Positions 9,102 to 17,132 of a stretch of 64,000 nt of DNA are shown here, piece after piece. The stretch is from the NCBI GenBank assembly GCA_040779335.1, contig JBFONV010000002.1:434001-498000 (forward strand), written 5' to 3'. How positions within the stretch are numbered: the first letter of the stretch is position 1; every line of letters begins with the position of its first letter. The DNA comes from JBFONV01 sp040779335 (lineage in GTDB: Bacteria > Pseudomonadota > Gammaproteobacteria > Enterobacterales > Alteromonadaceae). The position numbers and the translations under genes are program-made. Under the pieces are notes generated by a model that was not told the origin of the DNA, did not search any database, and was given only the letters and a program-made list of their open reading frames with translations.

Positions 9102-9701
9102 GTGACAAACATATTAATAAAAGCATACACACTACTGAACAGCAGTCGCAAATTAGACTTTTTAGCACCGTTATTAATGCGTTTATATTTAGTGCCTATT
9201 TTTTGGATGGCCGGCACGCATAAAATTGACGGTTTTGACAATATCGTTCAGTGGTTTGGCAATGATGATTGGGGATTAGGATTACCCTTCCCTTATTTAA
9301 TGGCCATTTTAGCGATAGGCGCAGAGGTGCTTGGTGCGATTTCGTTAATGCTAGGATTTGCGGTTAGACTGATGGCGATTCCGATGATGTTTACCATGAT
9401 CATCGCAATGACCTCAGTACATGGACAATTTGGTTGGCAGGCAATTGCCGATGCAAATGCTCCATTTGCTAATGAGCGAGTGCAAGCGTCAGTTGAAAAG
9501 AAAGAAATAATCATTTCAATATTACAAGAACACGGTAACTACGAGTGGTTAACGAGCAGCGGGAATATTGTTATTTTAAACAACGGTATTGAATTTGCCG
9601 CAACTTATTTTGTTATGCTACTGGCGTTATTTTTTATCGGCGCTGGACGCTACGTCAGTGTTGATCATTGGATCAAACGAAAGTTCGCCCCTGAGTTATA
9701 A
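9102..9701 (+). CDS. DoxX-family membrane protein
   Basis: Membrane protein of 199 residues starting at GTG (9102) with an AAGGAA ribosome-binding site. It shows the DoxX pattern: first helix with LMRLYLVPIFWMAGTHKI, several further helices and a C-terminal helix ending in DHWIKRKFA. DoxX relatives are four-helix inner-membrane proteins linked to oxidative stress or quinone chemistry; the exact function is unknown. Its last 35 codons and terminator are duplicated about 10.8 kb downstream (20399-20502), showing that this gene marks the insertion point of a large block. Confidence 0.85.
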   Translation: MTNILIKAYTLLNSSRKLDFLAPLLMRLYLVPIFWMAGTHKIDGFDNIVQWFGNDDWGLGLPFPYLMAILAIGAEVLGAISLMLGFAVRLMAIPMMFTMIIAMTSVHGQFGWQAIADANAPFANERVQASVEKKEIIISILQEHGNYEWLTSSGNIVILNNGIEFAATYFVMLLALFFIGAGRYVSVDHWIKRKFAPEL

Positions 9702-9714
9702 GCCTTGGCGTGCT

Positions 9715-9752
9715 AATACTAAACTGCATCAATATTGAGTCCGTTTGGTATT
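9715..9752 (+). terminator. Terminator of doxX
   Basis: An inverted repeat AATACTAAAC / GTTTGGTATT (one G-T pair) with an 18-nt loop is followed by ATTTTG on the plus strand. The second copy at 20516-20553 has a perfect 10-bp stem. It lies between convergent doxX and araC ends, so it may serve both. Confidence 0.6.
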
Positions 9753-9767
9753 ATTTTGCAACAGCTA

Positions 9768-9965
9768 TTAGATTTTATTGGCGCTAGCAGCTTCACGGTA
9801 TTGTCCTGGCGCTGCTCCTGTCCAACGTTTAAACGCTCGTTGAAAAGCGCTAGAAGAGCTAAAGCCCAATAAATAAGAGATCTCCCCTAAGCTCAACGTA
9901 GTATCGCACACATAACTTATCGCCAGCTCTAGTCGAGTGCGGTTTAAGCTTTGCCGAAAACTACC
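9768..9965 (-). pseudogene. Truncated AraC-family regulator (C-terminal 66 codons only)
   Basis: The last 66 codons of an AraC/XylS-type HTH gene, nearly identical to the C-terminus of the intact gene at 20569-21606 (SLNRTRLELAISYV and LGFSSSSAFQRAFKRWTGA regions). Everything upstream is replaced at 9966 by unrelated sequence with IS30-like remains and an in-frame stop at 10002-10004. It is a by-product of the insertion event and cannot form a full DNA-binding protein. Confidence 0.92.
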
Positions 9966-10001
9966 AAACGGTTCACGTAGCGGCAGCTGTTCAAGCCTAT
10001 C

Positions 10002-10190
10002 TCACTGAAGGGCTTCAGCAACGGCACCTGCATGCAGGGAATCGCCTTGTTTATAGCGATCCCATATTAGTGCTTTTTGTTGAGGTGAATAGTAAATTCG
10101 TTTTCTTTGTTTCATAGCAACGTACCCCTTGTTTAAGGATAGCGTTGCATCGACCGGTTGATCTCACAGCCAGTAACGGACTGTTAAACC
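10002..10190 (-). mobile_element. IS30-family transposase remnant (5' end)
   Basis: An ATG at 10115 opens a 37-codon reading (10115-10002) beginning MKQRKRIYYSPQQKALIWDR and continuing YKQGDSLHA, which I recognise as the N-terminus of IS30-family transposases. Similarity ends after SLHA, where the expected helix-turn-helix sequence is deleted. Upstream on the same strand, CAACCGGTCGATGCAACGC (about 10144-10162) resembles an IS30-type terminal inverted repeat. Only about 190 bp remain, lodged exactly at the left junction of the inserted block. Confidence 0.7.
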
Positions 10191-10248
10191 CAATATAAAA
10201 CCTGACCAAAAAATCAACTCAAAAAGTACTTTCCTCTATAAAAGAGTC

Positions 10249-10881
10249 TTATTGGTTCCGCGTAAAGAGCAGTCGACACAGCCAGTAAAACATCAGCAGC
10301 GTTGGTAAAATAATTAAAAGCCAAAGTACACCACTATTTTTTATTAAAGTTGGAAATATATCCTGATCAAGAAATGATAAAACGGCCATGAGTAAAGCAA
10401 TACACATACGCCAAAGGTGACGAGCAATTCGGTGGCTCCCAGCTAGGCCACCTCGTATTATCATATTTAAATCCAACAAAGCGGCAAACGCGGCTACGCC
10501 CCCCCAGACAAAATAAAACTCGATTGGAAGAGTACCTTTTAAGGATTGCCCACCGTACATAATGTCCCATCCCAACTTAAAGAAGGTAATTGAGATAATG
10601 GCAATAATTAGAAAAGCAAAGATCTCAATAATTCCTGTTTCTCTTTCCTGGTGCTTAATTGCTAACCAAGATGTAGTTGCAAAGTACAATGAGAGGACTC
10701 CCATAATCGGAATGTCGCCTATCCGGAAATCCAGATAGACAGCGCTTAAAGATACCATGACCATTGATGGAAAAAATACTTTTCCTGCCATTGAGTGAAG
10801 CTTAAAACCCTTTGGCGAACATAAAGCGGCAAATCCAAAAAGCAGCACTAAGCCTCCTGCAAAAATATGCAAAATCAACAT
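10249..10881 (-). CDS. Six- to seven-helix membrane protein (DUF2306-like)
   Basis: Hydrophobic protein of 210 residues with about six or seven helices. The N-terminal HIFAGGLVLLFGFAAL and KGFKLHSMAGKVFFPSM segments are typical of a family of small membrane proteins related to DUF2306. Function unknown. It lies 91 bp downstream of the ATPase gene of the second efflux operon and in the same direction, so it may be the operon's last gene; alternatively it is passenger cargo of the inserted block. Confidence 0.7.
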   Translation of the reverse strand: MLILHIFAGGLVLLFGFAALCSPKGFKLHSMAGKVFFPSMVMVSLSAVYLDFRIGDIPIMGVLSLYFATTSWLAIKHQERETGIIEIFAFLIIAIISITFFKLGWDIMYGGQSLKGTLPIEFYFVWGGVAAFAALLDLNMIIRGGLAGSHRIARHLWRMCIALLMAVLSFLDQDIFPTLIKNSGVLWLLIILPTLLMFYWLCRLLFTRNQ

Positions 10882-10972
10882 AACAATTTCCTTTATAACT
10901 TAAATGATTAAATGGGGCTTGTGGCAGCAGTACTGCCATGTTGTTGGTGGAATATGGATTAGATGTCGTTAA

Positions 10973-11647
10973 TTAACGCAATACTCCGTCCGCCAGTTGC
11001 ACCACTCGCTGGCTGCGCTCGGCAAACCTAGCATCATGGGTCACCATACAGATGGTTCTTCCTTCATCATGGAGTTCATCGAGTAAATCCATGATGGCGA
11101 CACCATTTGCGGTATCAAGATTACCGGTAGGTTCATCTGCCAACAAAATCGAGGGATCAACGACTAAACTCCTAGCAACGGCAATGCGTTGCTGTTGGCC
11201 ACCGGATAACTGAGCTGGGTAGTATTTCGCACGATCAGCCATATTCACCTTTTCTAGTGAATTCATGGCAATTTCATAGCGTTCGGCTTTTTTCATTTTC
11301 CGATATGACAGAGGTAAGGCAACATTTTCTAATATCGTTAGATCCCCTATCAAGTTAAATGCCTGAAAAATAAACCCTATCTCTTTATTTCGAATTTCCG
11401 CGCGCTGGTATACATCCAGATCATGCACCTGATAGCCATTGAGTAGATACTCACCACTAGACAGTGTTTCGAGTAAGCCCAAAATAGACAACAAAGTCGA
11501 TTTACCACAACCCGAAGGGCCCGAAATACTCACGTATTCACCGGCATTAATGGTTAAGTCAACGCCTTTAATTGCGCTGGTGATGCCCGCATCACTGGTA
11601 AAGTTTTTGGTCAGACCGGATAATTTAATCAAAGCTTCATCATTCAT
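10973..11647 (-). CDS. ABC transporter ATP-binding protein, second efflux operon
   Basis: ATPase of 224 residues with Walker A GPSGCGKST, Q-loop FIFQAFNLI, signature LSGGQQQR, Walker [13 protein letters not shown] and switch VTHD. It is paralogous to the ATPase at 5004-5744, with long stretches of the same residues around each motif, but lacks that protein's Ser-rich tail. It follows the permease gene (68 bp), whereas in the first operon the ATPase precedes the permease. Confidence 0.93.
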   Translation of the reverse strand: MNDEALIKLSGLTKNFTSDAGITSAIKGVDLTINAGEYVSISGPSGCGKSTLLSILGLLETLSSGEYLLNGYQVHDLDVYQRAEIRNKEIGFIFQAFNLIGDLTILENVALPLSYRKMKKAERYEIAMNSLEKVNMADRAKYYPAQLSGGQQQRIAVARSLVVDPSILLADEPTGNLDTANGVAIMDLLDELHDEGRTICMVTHDARFAERSQRVVQLADGVLR

Positions 11648-11715
11648 TATTCATTCCTTTATATTTCTTTAAGTGAGCAAATAGCTCCACCTTATTAACT
11701 GTTTTTTATTTTGTT

Positions 11716-14145
11716 TTATTGTTCTCTCAAGGCATGATTGGGCTGAATCGCCGTTGCTTGCTGTACTGGCACCAGAATAGCAATGGCGGCAAAGGTGGAG
11801 AGCACTACAGCGGTAATTAAATACATCAATAAATTGAGTGCTTCTGTTTCAAATAATACCGAAGACAATGCAGGTGAAATAAACGCCATAACCAATGCCC
11901 CTATTGCTATGCCTATTGCACAAAGTGATAAACCATGCATGGCAAAGAGCGTGCGTATGCGTTTTGGGTTGGCTCCCAATGCCACTCGTATGCCTATTTC
12001 TTTCCTTCGTTGGCTGACGTTATAGGCAACAATGCCAACCACACCACTTAATGCAATGGCAAACGCTAATATGGCAAACATTGTAACCAATTGCCCGACC
12101 AGGTTATCGGATGACAGTGATTCTTCTTTTAGAACATCCAATGTTGTAATGCTTTGTACCGCCTGCTCGGGGTTGATGTCATGAAGTGTGTCTACAATAC
12201 TGTTGCTTATGGTATTTAACGGCACTCTGGTCTTGATCAGCATTTTTATCCAGCTCCAACGGGAGTACTCGCTGAAGGTACTGTAAAAGGTTGGCACTGG
12301 CGCTATATCTACCCCCATCTCTCTGGCATCAGCCACCACACCACGAACCGTCAACCAGGTCTTGCCCTGATCCAAGGAAATGCGTTTATCAATTGGGTTT
12401 TCATTGGTGAAGAATTGACCCGCGAATTCTTTATTGATTAAGATTGTCCCAGGGTTAGTCTCATCATCTGAGTCTTTTAAATATCGCCCCTCTAATAAGG
12501 GAATAGCGAGTATCTGGTGGTAATTTGGCGAAACAACGGCCCTTAACGCATCCGGTCGCTCACTTCTGTCAGCCGGCGGACGGCCTTCAATTTGAAAAAA
12601 ACTTAATTCTCGGCGACCTTCTGTCACGGGAAAATTGGTAGTAAAAGCCACTTGCTCTATTTCAACTTTACTTTCTAGGCGCTGCGCTGCATCTTTTGCA
12701 AAATCATGCCACTGTTTCAGTGTCGCATTGGAAAGCCCAGGCCCCATTTGTAGGGCGAGTAGTTCACCGCTGTTAATACCAGTATCCTGGCTATTCAAGC
12801 GATACAAACTTAGGCTGACTAGGGTCGCACTTGTGATAACAATAAACGCCACACTAAACTGAATAACAAGCAATGCTTGGCGAAGCCTATTGCTTGCGCC
12901 GCTGGCAGTGATATTGCCGCTGCCTTCCTTTAACGATTCATTGATATGACGCTTTTGAAAGGCTGCTGTGGCACCGGAGATAACACCGGTTAATACGGAA
13001 ATAACCAGACAGAAGGTAAGTACGGCCCAGTTGATTTCAACTTCACTGGCCAGAGAGGTGTAATGGGCAGCAAAGCTTGAAAGTAGATCATTACAGACAA
13101 TGGCAATGGTCAGCCCAAGTAAACCACCTGCTAAGGATAAAATAACACTTTCGGTCAATACCTGACGAGCAATGCGTCTAGGGTTGGCTCCTAACGCTTC
13201 TCTAATTGCGAACTCTTGTTGACGGCTTGCGGTACGAGCCAGATTGAGACTGGCAATATTTGCGCAAGCAATAACTAATACCAATACGGTAATCGCCATA
13301 AGTAAATAAAATGTCGAGCCTGATTGTCCGGCCATTTCAGCTTTTAATGGCACCAAGGTATTGCTTAACCCTTGGCTTTCCGGATAACTGTCTGGATATT
13401 TTGCCATTAGTTTTTTGGAAATATTATTCATATCCAAGCTGGCGGTTGCCAAATTGCTACCGGGATTTAATTTGCCATACAAGGTCAGCATGTTTCGATT
13501 TCGATCATTAATCGCACGACTGCTGCCTCGAACAGGACAAGAAGCAGCCGTGACCCAGATGTCATTTTTAACCGGGTAAGCGGCCATTGGCGGTAAAACC
13601 CCTATGACCTGATGAGCCTTATTGTTCATCTGCAGGTTCATACCAACAACATCGAGATCGCCGCCGAACTGTTCACGCCAAAAATGATGTGACAAGACAA
13701 TCAGCGGCGCAGCTCCCGGTTCATCTTCGCCAGGTAAGAAAGTTCTCCCCAAGATAGGCTTTATTTTTAGCATCTCAAAATAATCCCAACTGATGGTACC
13801 AGCCTTCAAGCCCATAGGGGCACCATGTCCCAGTAAAGTAAAATTCATTTGATGATATTCGACTATATGAGATAGATGTTCACTTTGCTCAAGGTAGTCA
13901 TTCTTGGTGGCAACCGAAACTCGGATGTCGTGCCTGTTGATTTTCGGGTTATTGGTATTGACCTTCACCAATCGCCCCCCTTCACTAAAGGGTAAAGGGG
14001 CTATTAATACGTTGTAAACCATGCTGAAAATGGCAGCATTGGCACCAATTCCCAGTGCCAGGGTAACCACGATAAGGGTACAAACCGCCGGAGTTTTCAT
14101 AAAACTCCTAAAAGCAAATTGTATATCTTCCAATAGTGTCTGCAT
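11716..14145 (-). CDS. ABC transporter permease, MacB/ADOP-type, second efflux operon
   Basis: Inner-membrane permease of 809 residues with the same duplicated MacB_PCD-FtsX layout as the protein at 2570-4993. The start MQTLLEDIQFAFRSFMKTPA followed by the helix TLIVVTLALGIGANAAIFSMV is the classical opening of ADOP permeases. Motifs ASRQQEFAIREALGA (about residue 310) and QRRKEIGIRVALGA (about residue 715) mark the two FtsX cores. It lies between adaptor (60 bp) and ATPase (68 bp). Substrate unknown. Confidence 0.9.
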   Translation of the reverse strand: MQTLLEDIQFAFRSFMKTPAVCTLIVVTLALGIGANAAIFSMVYNVLIAPLPFSEGGRLVKVNTNNPKINRHDIRVSVATKNDYLEQSEHLSHIVEYHQMNFTLLGHGAPMGLKAGTISWDYFEMLKIKPILGRTFLPGEDEPGAAPLIVLSHHFWREQFGGDLDVVGMNLQMNNKAHQVIGVLPPMAAYPVKNDIWVTAASCPVRGSSRAINDRNRNMLTLYGKLNPGSNLATASLDMNNISKKLMAKYPDSYPESQGLSNTLVPLKAEMAGQSGSTFYLLMAITVLVLVIACANIASLNLARTASRQQEFAIREALGANPRRIARQVLTESVILSLAGGLLGLTIAIVCNDLLSSFAAHYTSLASEVEINWAVLTFCLVISVLTGVISGATAAFQKRHINESLKEGSGNITASGASNRLRQALLVIQFSVAFIVITSATLVSLSLYRLNSQDTGINSGELLALQMGPGLSNATLKQWHDFAKDAAQRLESKVEIEQVAFTTNFPVTEGRRELSFFQIEGRPPADRSERPDALRAVVSPNYHQILAIPLLEGRYLKDSDDETNPGTILINKEFAGQFFTNENPIDKRISLDQGKTWLTVRGVVADAREMGVDIAPVPTFYSTFSEYSRWSWIKMLIKTRVPLNTISNSIVDTLHDINPEQAVQSITTLDVLKEESLSSDNLVGQLVTMFAILAFAIALSGVVGIVAYNVSQRRKEIGIRVALGANPKRIRTLFAMHGLSLCAIGIAIGALVMAFISPALSSVLFETEALNLLMYLITAVVLSTFAAIAILVPVQQATAIQPNHALREQ

Positions 14146-14205
14146 TGAAGCGTTATCCTTATTATTTCTGGTAAAAAAATATCTATTACGTGAGTTAATT
14201 TTCTA

Positions 14206-15465
14206 CTAACGTAAGCTTATTTCATTTAAGTCATCATATTTATTCGTCGAGGAGACAATCACTCGATCACCTTCCTTAAGGGAAGAAAGCACTTCGATAT
14301 CGTCAACAGAGCTACGGCCAAACACTATTTTCTTACGGATTGCCATGGTCTGGTTTTCGTTCAGTACAAAAAGGCTATTTGAGGAATATTCCTGGGTAAA
14401 TACCGGTCGCTTTAACTTCAAGATACTGGTTAAGTGCTCCAATTTTATCACCCCATTAATACGTAGATCCGGGCGAGCACCTTTTAACATATCGTGGCTA
14501 AAGAAAACATCTACCTTAACCACGCCCTGTTGCACAGACGGGTCAATACGCCTGACAATGCCCTGAGCCTCGTTGCCACCGGCAGATAACATCACCGGCA
14601 GCCCTTTTTCTACATCCTTGACTAGGCTTTCCTGGACATGTAATTCGGCCTTAAGATTCCCCTGCTGGGCGATACGTGCCAGTACAGTGCCCACCTTAAA
14701 GGGTTCACCTACCTGTAAACTCACCTCTTGCACTATGCCTTTAGTGTAGGCTTTAACATACAAATCATCGGCTAGTTTTTCTTGTAATGCTAGGTGTCGA
14801 CGGGCTTTGTTTATTTGTGTCTGAGCCTCTGATAGCTCTGCCTGCTTTAGCGTAGGCAACATTTCCAGAAGTTCAACTTCCAATTTATGTTGAAACGTAA
14901 GTTGCTGCTCTACCAAAATGGATTCATTGTAATCAATATTCGACACCGCTCCCGTTTCCAGCAATTGTTGATAAGCAACCCTTCTTAACTTGGACGTTTG
15001 ATAACGGGCGTTAAAATCAGCGACTACAATACGTTGTTTTAATATCGTCTGATGCCATTTTTGCTCGAGTGACTGATAGGCAGTTTGGAACGCTTCTACC
15101 TCAAACTTAGCTTCGTCAACGGCTTGGCTCAACTCAGGGTTATCAAGCACCATAACCACAGTGCCAATATCCACTTCGTCACTTGCCTCAACTAATATTT
15201 TTTTGACTCGGCCATTGGAAGTGGCAGATAAGTAGTTAGGAGCTATTGGCACCAAGGTGCCGGGAGCTTTCACTTCTCGAATCAAATCACCATTTTCTAC
15301 GGTAGCAATAATAAAGTCCTCTTGAGAAACCACAGTATTATTACTCATTGCTTGGATACGTCCCCAGGCAAGCACCGATATTGTGACAACACTAATAACA
15401 ACAAAGGTTTTTTTAAAAGATATAAATCGATCGGATTTTTTCTCAGGAATACGCATTAAATTCAC
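14206..15465 (-). CDS. HlyD/RND-type periplasmic adaptor, second efflux operon
   Basis: Membrane fusion protein of 419 residues with an N-terminal anchor helix (about 20-38), lipoyl halves (KAPGTLVPI, VKKILVEASDEVDIG and later YTKGIVQEV), a long coiled-coil hairpin (about 105-240) and beta-barrel segments. It matches the adaptor at 5837-7093 along its length (for example the shared ARPDL..NG.I and LKRP.F motifs). It heads the second operon; upstream lie two repeated TGTGTCAATT elements and a strong terminator. Confidence 0.9.
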   Translation of the reverse strand: MNLMRIPEKKSDRFISFKKTFVVISVVTISVLAWGRIQAMSNNTVVSQEDFIIATVENGDLIREVKAPGTLVPIAPNYLSATSNGRVKKILVEASDEVDIGTVVMVLDNPELSQAVDEAKFEVEAFQTAYQSLEQKWHQTILKQRIVVADFNARYQTSKLRRVAYQQLLETGAVSNIDYNESILVEQQLTFQHKLEVELLEMLPTLKQAELSEAQTQINKARRHLALQEKLADDLYVKAYTKGIVQEVSLQVGEPFKVGTVLARIAQQGNLKAELHVQESLVKDVEKGLPVMLSAGGNEAQGIVRRIDPSVQQGVVKVDVFFSHDMLKGARPDLRINGVIKLEHLTSILKLKRPVFTQEYSSNSLFVLNENQTMAIRKKIVFGRSSVDDIEVLSSLKEGDRVIVSSTNKYDDLNEISLR

Positions 15466-15585
15466 TCAACTAAAAATTCATGTCTTCTATTTTTCGCTAA
15501 TGGATTGCCTTTATTCAGAGCAAGGACATTCGTAAAGCTTAGGGAGCAAATTAAACAAGTTCATGCGGGCAACATAGGCCCAATG

Positions 15586-15637
15586 TGTGTCAATTATTGG
15601 ATTAATTCCGAGAAAAGGTGCCAATCATGTGTCAATT
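15586..15637. promoter_or_regulatory. Direct repeats upstream of the second efflux operon
   Basis: TGTGTCAATT occurs at 15586-15595 and 15628-15637, each preceded by CCAAT, with a 42-bp spacing (about four helical turns). Located 120-170 bp upstream of the adaptor start, they could be operator half-sites for a regulator such as the HTH protein at 15733-16629. On the minus strand each contains TTGACA, but I see no matching -10. Confidence 0.35.
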
Positions 15638-15659
15638 TTGTCGAAAAACAGCCAACAAG

Positions 15660-15705
15660 AAAACATCTTTAATAACAATTAATCAATTGTTATTAAAGAT
15701 GTTTT
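15660..15705 (-). terminator. Strong hairpin terminator after the HTH-membrane gene
   Basis: A perfect 21-bp stem with a 4-nt loop (arms 15660-15680 and 15685-15705), ending in GTTTTC on the minus strand. It lies 27 bp beyond the stop of the gene at 15733-16629 and insulates the efflux operon from it. Confidence 0.8.
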
Positions 15706-15732
15706 ATAGGGATAGGTACAGCTATTGTTCAA

Positions 15733-16629
15733 CTAAGGTAATTGTTTGGCAATTTTTGCGGTATAAATCGATATTTCAGTCAACATATCAGTATTGACTT
15801 CGGGTAGAGATCTTAACATTTCAGTTGCTTTGAAAAAATGTGATTGAGCAGCTTGGTAGTTTGAGCGGTGCATTTCACTTTTACCCAGCTCGATATTCAG
15901 CATGATATTATCCCTAATCCTGCGGTACTCCAATTGCTCAAACAAAAATAAAATATAGGCATGAGTCCCAGAAAGTTCAGCCTTAGTACCTAATAATTTC
16001 AAACTATCATTTTCAGATTTTAACTGCATTAACGCGTTATGAAACAGCTTGCCATAATGGCAGGGATCGGCTTCGTCTTTCTCATCAAAAAAACCGAGCG
16101 AAGGAGAATAACCCGTCCAGCACTCAAGTTCGTTGTTCACCAGCCTATTATCGGTGGCTTCGGTAGCCAAATTATTAAAATAAACCCGACTGGTAAAGAA
16201 GCCCGCTATCAAGATTAATATCGCCAAGCTTGTAATAATCAAGGGAGCTCGAGTATTTGTGCCTGTCGAATAATCCGTTATATCTATCTTTCTCTGCAAG
16301 GCTTTTTCCAGCCTTAATTTGTTCTTCTGCTCCAGTTCACTGTGATGATTAGTCTGCGATAAGGATTGCTCAAAACAGTAATGACGAAATTCTTCATCAT
16401 CCAGTTGTAAACTTTGAGGATCTAGATTGAATAGCTGCAGGATTTTGGTGACATGGCGATCAGGCACTACCGGATATCTCGGGTTCCCTAATCGATCTCT
16501 GGTCGCGAACCATCGGGTGAGTGAGGTTGGATCTAAACTCAAGTGCGCGGCCAATTGCTTGCGAGTCTTGATTTCAGAATTCAAGCCACTACGCAATAAG
16601 CTATTAAGTTTATTTCTATCTATTCTCAC
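15733..16629 (-). CDS. Membrane-anchored HTH protein with C-terminal helical repeats
   Basis: Protein of 298 residues that I do not recognise as a named family. The first 60 residues look like a DNA-binding helix-turn-helix (RKQLAAHLSLDPTSLTRWFA), followed by a charged linker, one transmembrane helix (about 128-148) and a periplasmic part with two cysteines and a C-terminal TPR-like helical segment (SNYQAAQSHFFKATEML). This one-component layout recalls ToxR/CadC-type membrane regulators, though the HTH is not of the OmpR type. Its place upstream of the second efflux operon suggests it controls that operon (inference). Confidence 0.7.
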   Translation of the reverse strand: MRIDRNKLNSLLRSGLNSEIKTRKQLAAHLSLDPTSLTRWFATRDRLGNPRYPVVPDRHVTKILQLFNLDPQSLQLDDEEFRHYCFEQSLSQTNHHSELEQKNKLRLEKALQRKIDITDYSTGTNTRAPLIITSLAILILIAGFFTSRVYFNNLATEATDNRLVNNELECWTGYSPSLGFFDEKDEADPCHYGKLFHNALMQLKSENDSLKLLGTKAELSGTHAYILFLFEQLEYRRIRDNIMLNIELGKSEMHRSNYQAAQSHFFKATEMLRSLPEVNTDMLTEISIYTAKIAKQLP

Positions 16630-17132
16630 AATGTATACCGATATAACTCACTTCTACGTGCCCAACACAAGTTAGTTTCTGCTTAAAAGTATATAGCGAA
16701 TTAACAGAATACTGAAGCGTCTAAACAGGCGACAAGAAGTATAAAAATTACATCTCCTAGCTCACTAGAAACCTTTATTGTCTTAAGTAACCACTTGGGT
16801 TCTGAATTTATCGTCGAGCAATCAATGTTCAGCTATCGACCTAAATTTATTATATGCTCATAGATTCAATATCAGTTAACTATTTCTAAATAGATTTAAT
16901 TGAGAGTAATTCAACGCCTAAAACTTCAACGATCGTCCTTTGCTCATAGCTGCCTGTCAGATGAAGTTAAAACCTTTTCATCTAAACTGTAAGATCAGAT
17001 ATGAGCTACTACATATTAGAATGAAAAATGTATTAGAGTTGACTTAAACCCAGTTATGCAAAGGGAGAGTTTAACTTTTTCTTAGACTCGCTTTAACGGT
17101 TAAATCGATTACTCACGGAACTTAATTCTTTG
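16630..17132. other. Intergenic region, nothing identified
   Basis: About 500 bp of AT-rich sequence between two minus-strand genes. It must hold the promoter of the HTH gene and the end of the hybrid kinase transcript, but I see no convincing hairpin, repeat or reading frame. Confidence 0.5.

Larger units (their letters stand above)
9598..9965. repeat. Left copy of the 368-bp direct repeat flanking the insertion
   Basis: This segment matches 20399-20766 without indels (constant offset of 10801) and with about nine mismatches by eye. It covers the 3' end of doxX, the shared terminator and the 3' end of an araC gene. Homology stops abruptly at 9598 and 9965. Confidence 0.95.

Noticed and set aside
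15586..15637. TTGACA on the minus strand as a -35 box
   Set aside because: No TATAAT-like hexamer lies 16-18 bp downstream of either copy.
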